Assembly: GCA_002127295.1 (NCBI GenBank)
Contig: NFUV01000001.1
Location: 1,550,001 to 1,614,000 of the forward strand
Direction: 5' to 3'
Length of the DNA: 64,000 nt
Source of the DNA: Chitinophagaceae bacterium IBVUCB2
GTDB taxonomy: Bacteria; Bacteroidota; Bacteroidia; Chitinophagales; Chitinophagaceae
Shown here one piece after another: positions 61,525 through 64,000 of this stretch (positions within the stretch are counted from its first letter, which is position 1; each line of letters opens with the position of its first letter). The position numbers and the translations under genes were made by a program. Below the pieces are notes generated by a model. The model was not told the origin of the DNA and made no database searches. It saw only the letters and a program-made list of their open reading frames with translations.

Positions 61525-62595
61525 ATGGTTCATAATTTTAATGCAGGTCCTTCTGTTCTCCCGAAAGAAGTTTTTGAAGAAGCCAGCCAGTCTATTCTCA
61601 ATTTTAATAATTCCGGATTATCTATTCTTGAAATTGGTCACCGCACCCCTCTTTTTGAAAGTGTAATGAATGAAGCAAGGGGATTAGTGAAAGAACTCAT
61701 GAATTTGGACAACGACCATGAAGTATTATTCCTGCATGGTGGGGCCACTACCCAGTTTATGCAAATACCCATGAACTTGCTTGCAGAAAACAGTATTGCT
61801 GCGTATACAGAAACAGGAACATGGGCTGATAAAGCCATTAAAGAAGCAAAATTATTTGGCCATGTAGAAATAGCTGGTTCATCCAAAGAATACAATTACA
61901 CAAGCATTCCAAAGAAATTATCTGTTATTCCTACAGCGGCGTATTTACATATTACTACCAACGAAACTATTGCCGGCACACAGTGGCATAAACTTCCCTA
62001 TGACTGTGGAGTTCCGCTAGTAGCTGATATGAGCAGTGATATATTAAGCCGCCAGCTTGATTTTAATAAGTTTGATTTGATATATGCGGGTGCTCAAAAG
62101 AATATGGGAGCGGCAGGAGTAAATTTGGTGGTAATCAATAAAAATATTTTAGGGAATGCAGAAAGATCTATTCCCAGCATGCTCGATTATCGCAATCATA
62201 TTAAAGAAGAAAGCATGCTGAATACGCCGCCGGTATTTGCAGTCTATGTTGCCATGCTAACCTTGCGATGGTTGAAAAAAAAGGGTGGTGTTACTTCAGT
62301 TGAAAAATTAAATGATGAAAAAGCAAGCCTTTTCTATTCAACACTCGATTCTCTGCACATTTTCAAAGGGCCGGTAACAAAAGAAGACCGCAGTAAAATG
62401 AATGCAGTTTTTGTAATGGATAACCCGGAAATAGAAAAAGAATTCCTGGAATCTTGCAAAAAAGAAAATATGATTGGGATCAAAGGGCATCGGAGTGTAG
62501 GCGGGTTCAGGGTTTCTATGTACAATGCATTGACATTAGAAAGTGTAAAAGCAATTACTGATTTGATGAAACACTTTGCACAAACAAAATCATAA
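61525..62595 (+). CDS. serC: Phosphoserine aminotransferase
   Basis: A 356-residue PLP enzyme that forms phosphoserine from 3-phosphohydroxypyruvate in serine synthesis, and the analogous step in PLP synthesis in some bacteria. The N-terminus MVHNFNAGPSVLPKEV is typical. The PLP lysine is Lys192 in AGAQKNMGAAGV, and HRTPLFESVM, LFLHGGATTQFMQIP and DMSSDILSR are further family landmarks. The C-terminus has GHRSVGGFRVSMYNA. ATG 61525 is chosen because the frame upstream runs through a terminator and the promoter lies just before it. The DUF1015 gene follows after 39 bases, an association often seen with serC/serA in Bacteroidota. Confidence 0.97.
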   Translation: MVHNFNAGPSVLPKEVFEEASQSILNFNNSGLSILEIGHRTPLFESVMNEARGLVKELMNLDNDHEVLFLHGGATTQFMQIPMNLLAENSIAAYTETGTWADKAIKEAKLFGHVEIAGSSKEYNYTSIPKKLSVIPTAAYLHITTNETIAGTQWHKLPYDCGVPLVADMSSDILSRQLDFNKFDLIYAGAQKNMGAAGVNLVVINKNILGNAERSIPSMLDYRNHIKEESMLNTPPVFAVYVAMLTLRWLKKKGGVTSVEKLNDEKASLFYSTLDSLHIFKGPVTKEDRSKMNAVFVMDNPEIEKEFLESCKKENMIGIKGHRSVGGFRVSMYNALTLESVKAITDLMKHFAQTKS

Positions 62596-62634
62596 TATTA
62601 ATCATAACCACCAAGCGAATAAACGTTCATAAAA

Positions 62635-63855
62635 ATGGCAATCATTAAACCTTTCCAATCCTTACGTCCTCAACCAGCAATGGCACAGCAAGTAGCTTCA
62701 CCGCCGTATGATGTATTAAATAGCGAAGAAGCAAGAATAGAAGCGGGCAAAAATCCTTATACCTTCTTACATGTCACCAAATCAGAAATAGATCTGCCTG
62801 CTGATATTGATATACACAGTGCCCCGGTGTATGCAAAAGCAAAAGAAAATCTTGACAACTTAATTACCAATGGTATTTTAGTAAAAGAAGATAAGCCCTG
62901 CTATTACATTTATCAATTAGTAATGAATGGCCGCAGCCAGACAGGACTTGTATGTGCATCATCGGTTGATGACTATTTCAATGATGTGATTAAGAAGCAT
63001 GAGTTTACCCGGCCAGAAAAAGAGAAAGACAGAATTGATCACATGCTTGCTATCCGTGCCCAAACGGGCAATGTTTTTTTAGCTTACAGGGATGTGAAAG
63101 AATTGAATGCATTAATTAATGATTGGAAAGCCAGCAACCAGCCTGTTTATGATTTTACTGCGTCCGATGGGATAAAGCATACCATCTGGATCGTAGATAT
63201 GGATATTGCCGTAAGAACTATTACACAACTCTTCAAAGAAAATGTTCCCCTCACTTATATCGCTGACGGACATCACCGGGCCGCTTCTGCCGCAAAAGTG
63301 AGTAAGCAACTATCGGATAGTGCCGACGCTAAATATTTTTTGACAACTATTTTCCCTGCCAGCCAATTAGCAATTTTAGATTATAACCGTGTAGTAAAGG
63401 ATTTGAACGGACTTACAGCAGAAAAGCTTTTAGGACGTCTACAGGAAGATTTTTATATAACGCTCAGTACCGAGCCAGTAAAACCTTCGCAACTACATGA
63501 ATTTGGTATGTACCTCGAGGGAAAATGGTACATATTGACTTCAAGACCCAATACCTACAACACAGATCCCATCGGTGTACTTGATATTACTATTCTATCT
63601 AATAATGTCCTTAAAAAATTTCTTGACATTAAAGACCAACGAACTGACAAACGAATTGACTTTGTGGGTGGTATACGGGGGTTAAAGGAATTAGAGAAAA
63701 GAGTAGATAGTGGTGAAATGAAAGTGGCATTTAGTTTGTACCCTGTCACCATCGAACAGTTATTTGATATAGCAGACAGTGGAAATGTGATGCCGCCAAA
63801 AAGCACCTGGTTTGAACCAAAACTGCGGGATGGACTGCTTACACATCTTATTTAA
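62635..63855 (+). CDS. DUF1015 family protein
   Basis: A 406-residue cytoplasmic DUF1015 protein. Recognised parts are the start IIKPFQSLRPQPAMAQQVASPPYDVL, which exceeds a single motif but is marked by SPPYDVL, then NPYTFLHVTKSE, FTRPEKEKDRIDHM, YIADGHHRAASAAK, YFLTTIFPASQL and the C-terminal FSLYPVTIEQLF. The HH in ADGHHR and the nearby Arg are conserved and suggest an enzyme, with a predicted fold related to HPr-kinase-like or SpoOJ/ParB-like proteins in some reports; this is not settled. It is downstream of serC (39 bases) and may be linked to serine metabolism. Confidence 0.88.
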   Translation: MAIIKPFQSLRPQPAMAQQVASPPYDVLNSEEARIEAGKNPYTFLHVTKSEIDLPADIDIHSAPVYAKAKENLDNLITNGILVKEDKPCYYIYQLVMNGRSQTGLVCASSVDDYFNDVIKKHEFTRPEKEKDRIDHMLAIRAQTGNVFLAYRDVKELNALINDWKASNQPVYDFTASDGIKHTIWIVDMDIAVRTITQLFKENVPLTYIADGHHRAASAAKVSKQLSDSADAKYFLTTIFPASQLAILDYNRVVKDLNGLTAEKLLGRLQEDFYITLSTEPVKPSQLHEFGMYLEGKWYILTSRPNTYNTDPIGVLDITILSNNVLKKFLDIKDQRTDKRIDFVGGIRGLKELEKRVDSGEMKVAFSLYPVTIEQLFDIADSGNVMPPKSTWFEPKLRDGLLTHLI

Positions 63856-63893
63856 CAACTGCCTTGCTCAAAATTGTTGTTATTTTGCAACAC

Positions 63894-63921
63894 GGGACGT
63901 TTAAAAAGCGTCTCTTCTTTT
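63894..63921 (+). terminator. Weak terminator after DUF1015
   Basis: GGGACG (63894-63899) pairs with CGTCTC (63909-63914), with one G-T pair and a 9-base loop, followed by TTCTTTTTTT. It lies 39 bases past the stop. Confidence 0.5.
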
Positions 63922-63933
63922 TTAATTTATAAT

Positions 63934-64000
63934 ATGAAAAAATTTCTCTCCTTTATAATAGGTATCTCAGTTGCCTTTATCTCATTTGCGCAGCCTGATG
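63934..64000 (+). CDS. N-terminal fragment of a secreted protein
   Basis: The window ends 22 residues into this frame. They form a clear signal peptide: lysines, then FLSFIIGISVAFISF and AQ, a likely cleavage site. Nothing can be said about the mature protein. The ATG follows the weak terminator by about 13 bases. Confidence 0.6.
   Translation, partial: MKKFLSFIIGISVAFISFAQPD

Overview
The window looks like a chromosome segment from a member of the Bacteroidota, probably family Chitinophagaceae. The evidence is type IX secretion (T9SS) C-terminal sorting domains on at least three proteins, the gliding ATPase GldA, promoters of the TTG / TAnnTTTG type, near absence of Shine-Dalgarno sites, AT-rich DNA, and several families typical of this phylum (DUF1800/DUF1501 pair, Pycsar-effector-like membrane domain, zf-TFIIB protein). 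The family-level placement is inference. No rRNA, tRNA, CRISPR array, transposase or phage gene was seen.

Layout. 1-6.2 kb: tail of an unknown membrane protein, a small secreted protein ending in PPPNFC, an ABC exporter / HlyD adaptor / TolC operon, a zinc-ribbon protein and a TerC protein. 6.2-15.6 kb: an inorganic-carbon block. A minus-strand operon (beta-carbonic anhydrase, SulP transporter, DabA, DabB) faces a second beta-carbonic anhydrase and a NhaD-type Na+/H+ antiporter, with a second small PPPN protein between them. 15.6-19.7 kb: housekeeping genes (gldA, enolase, FtsB/DivIC-like, a 76-aa conserved protein, endonuclease III). 19.8-26.1 kb: a secreted set (T9SS type B beta-propeller, DUF1800, DUF1501 with T9SS type A tail, an outer-membrane barrel). 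26.3-35.3 kb: a GAF-like protein, then two divergent paralogues in which an atypical-kinase-like domain is joined to an outer-membrane beta-barrel, one of them also carrying a metallophosphatase. 35.4-39.4 kb: membrane class III nucleotide cyclase, PAP2 phosphatase, SdiA-regulated-type lipoprotein and an HD domain fused to a Pycsar-effector-like membrane domain. 39.5-41.9 kb: RidA and a 2-oxoacid:ferredoxin oxidoreductase alpha subunit.

41.9-44.0 kb is the clearest accessory insert: a PIN-GNAT-PUA-like protein overlapping an ASCH protein, followed by a 120-bp imperfect palindrome that resembles an integron attC site and ends one base before the neighbouring AIM24-like gene. 44.0-48.7 kb: AIM24-like protein, a two-domain M16 peptidase, and a small secreted protein with calcium-loop-like segments. 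48.7-55.8 kb: a TetR-TolC-adaptor-RND efflux operon with a well-formed operator/promoter in front of tetR. 56-64 kb: DUF502 membrane protein, zinc-dependent phospholipase C/nuclease-like protein, a large Asp-box T9SS protein, serC, DUF1015 and the start of another secreted protein.

The genes fall into a few functional groups: transport of bicarbonate/CO2 and its interconversion (Dab, SulP, carbonic anhydrases, NhaD), envelope export and efflux (two tripartite systems), T9SS cargo, possible cyclic-nucleotide signalling, and a possible RNA-targeting toxin or defence cassette. Starts were chosen by signal peptides, ATG codons, promoter position and terminators; several longest possible reading frames start at TTG or GTG and were shortened.
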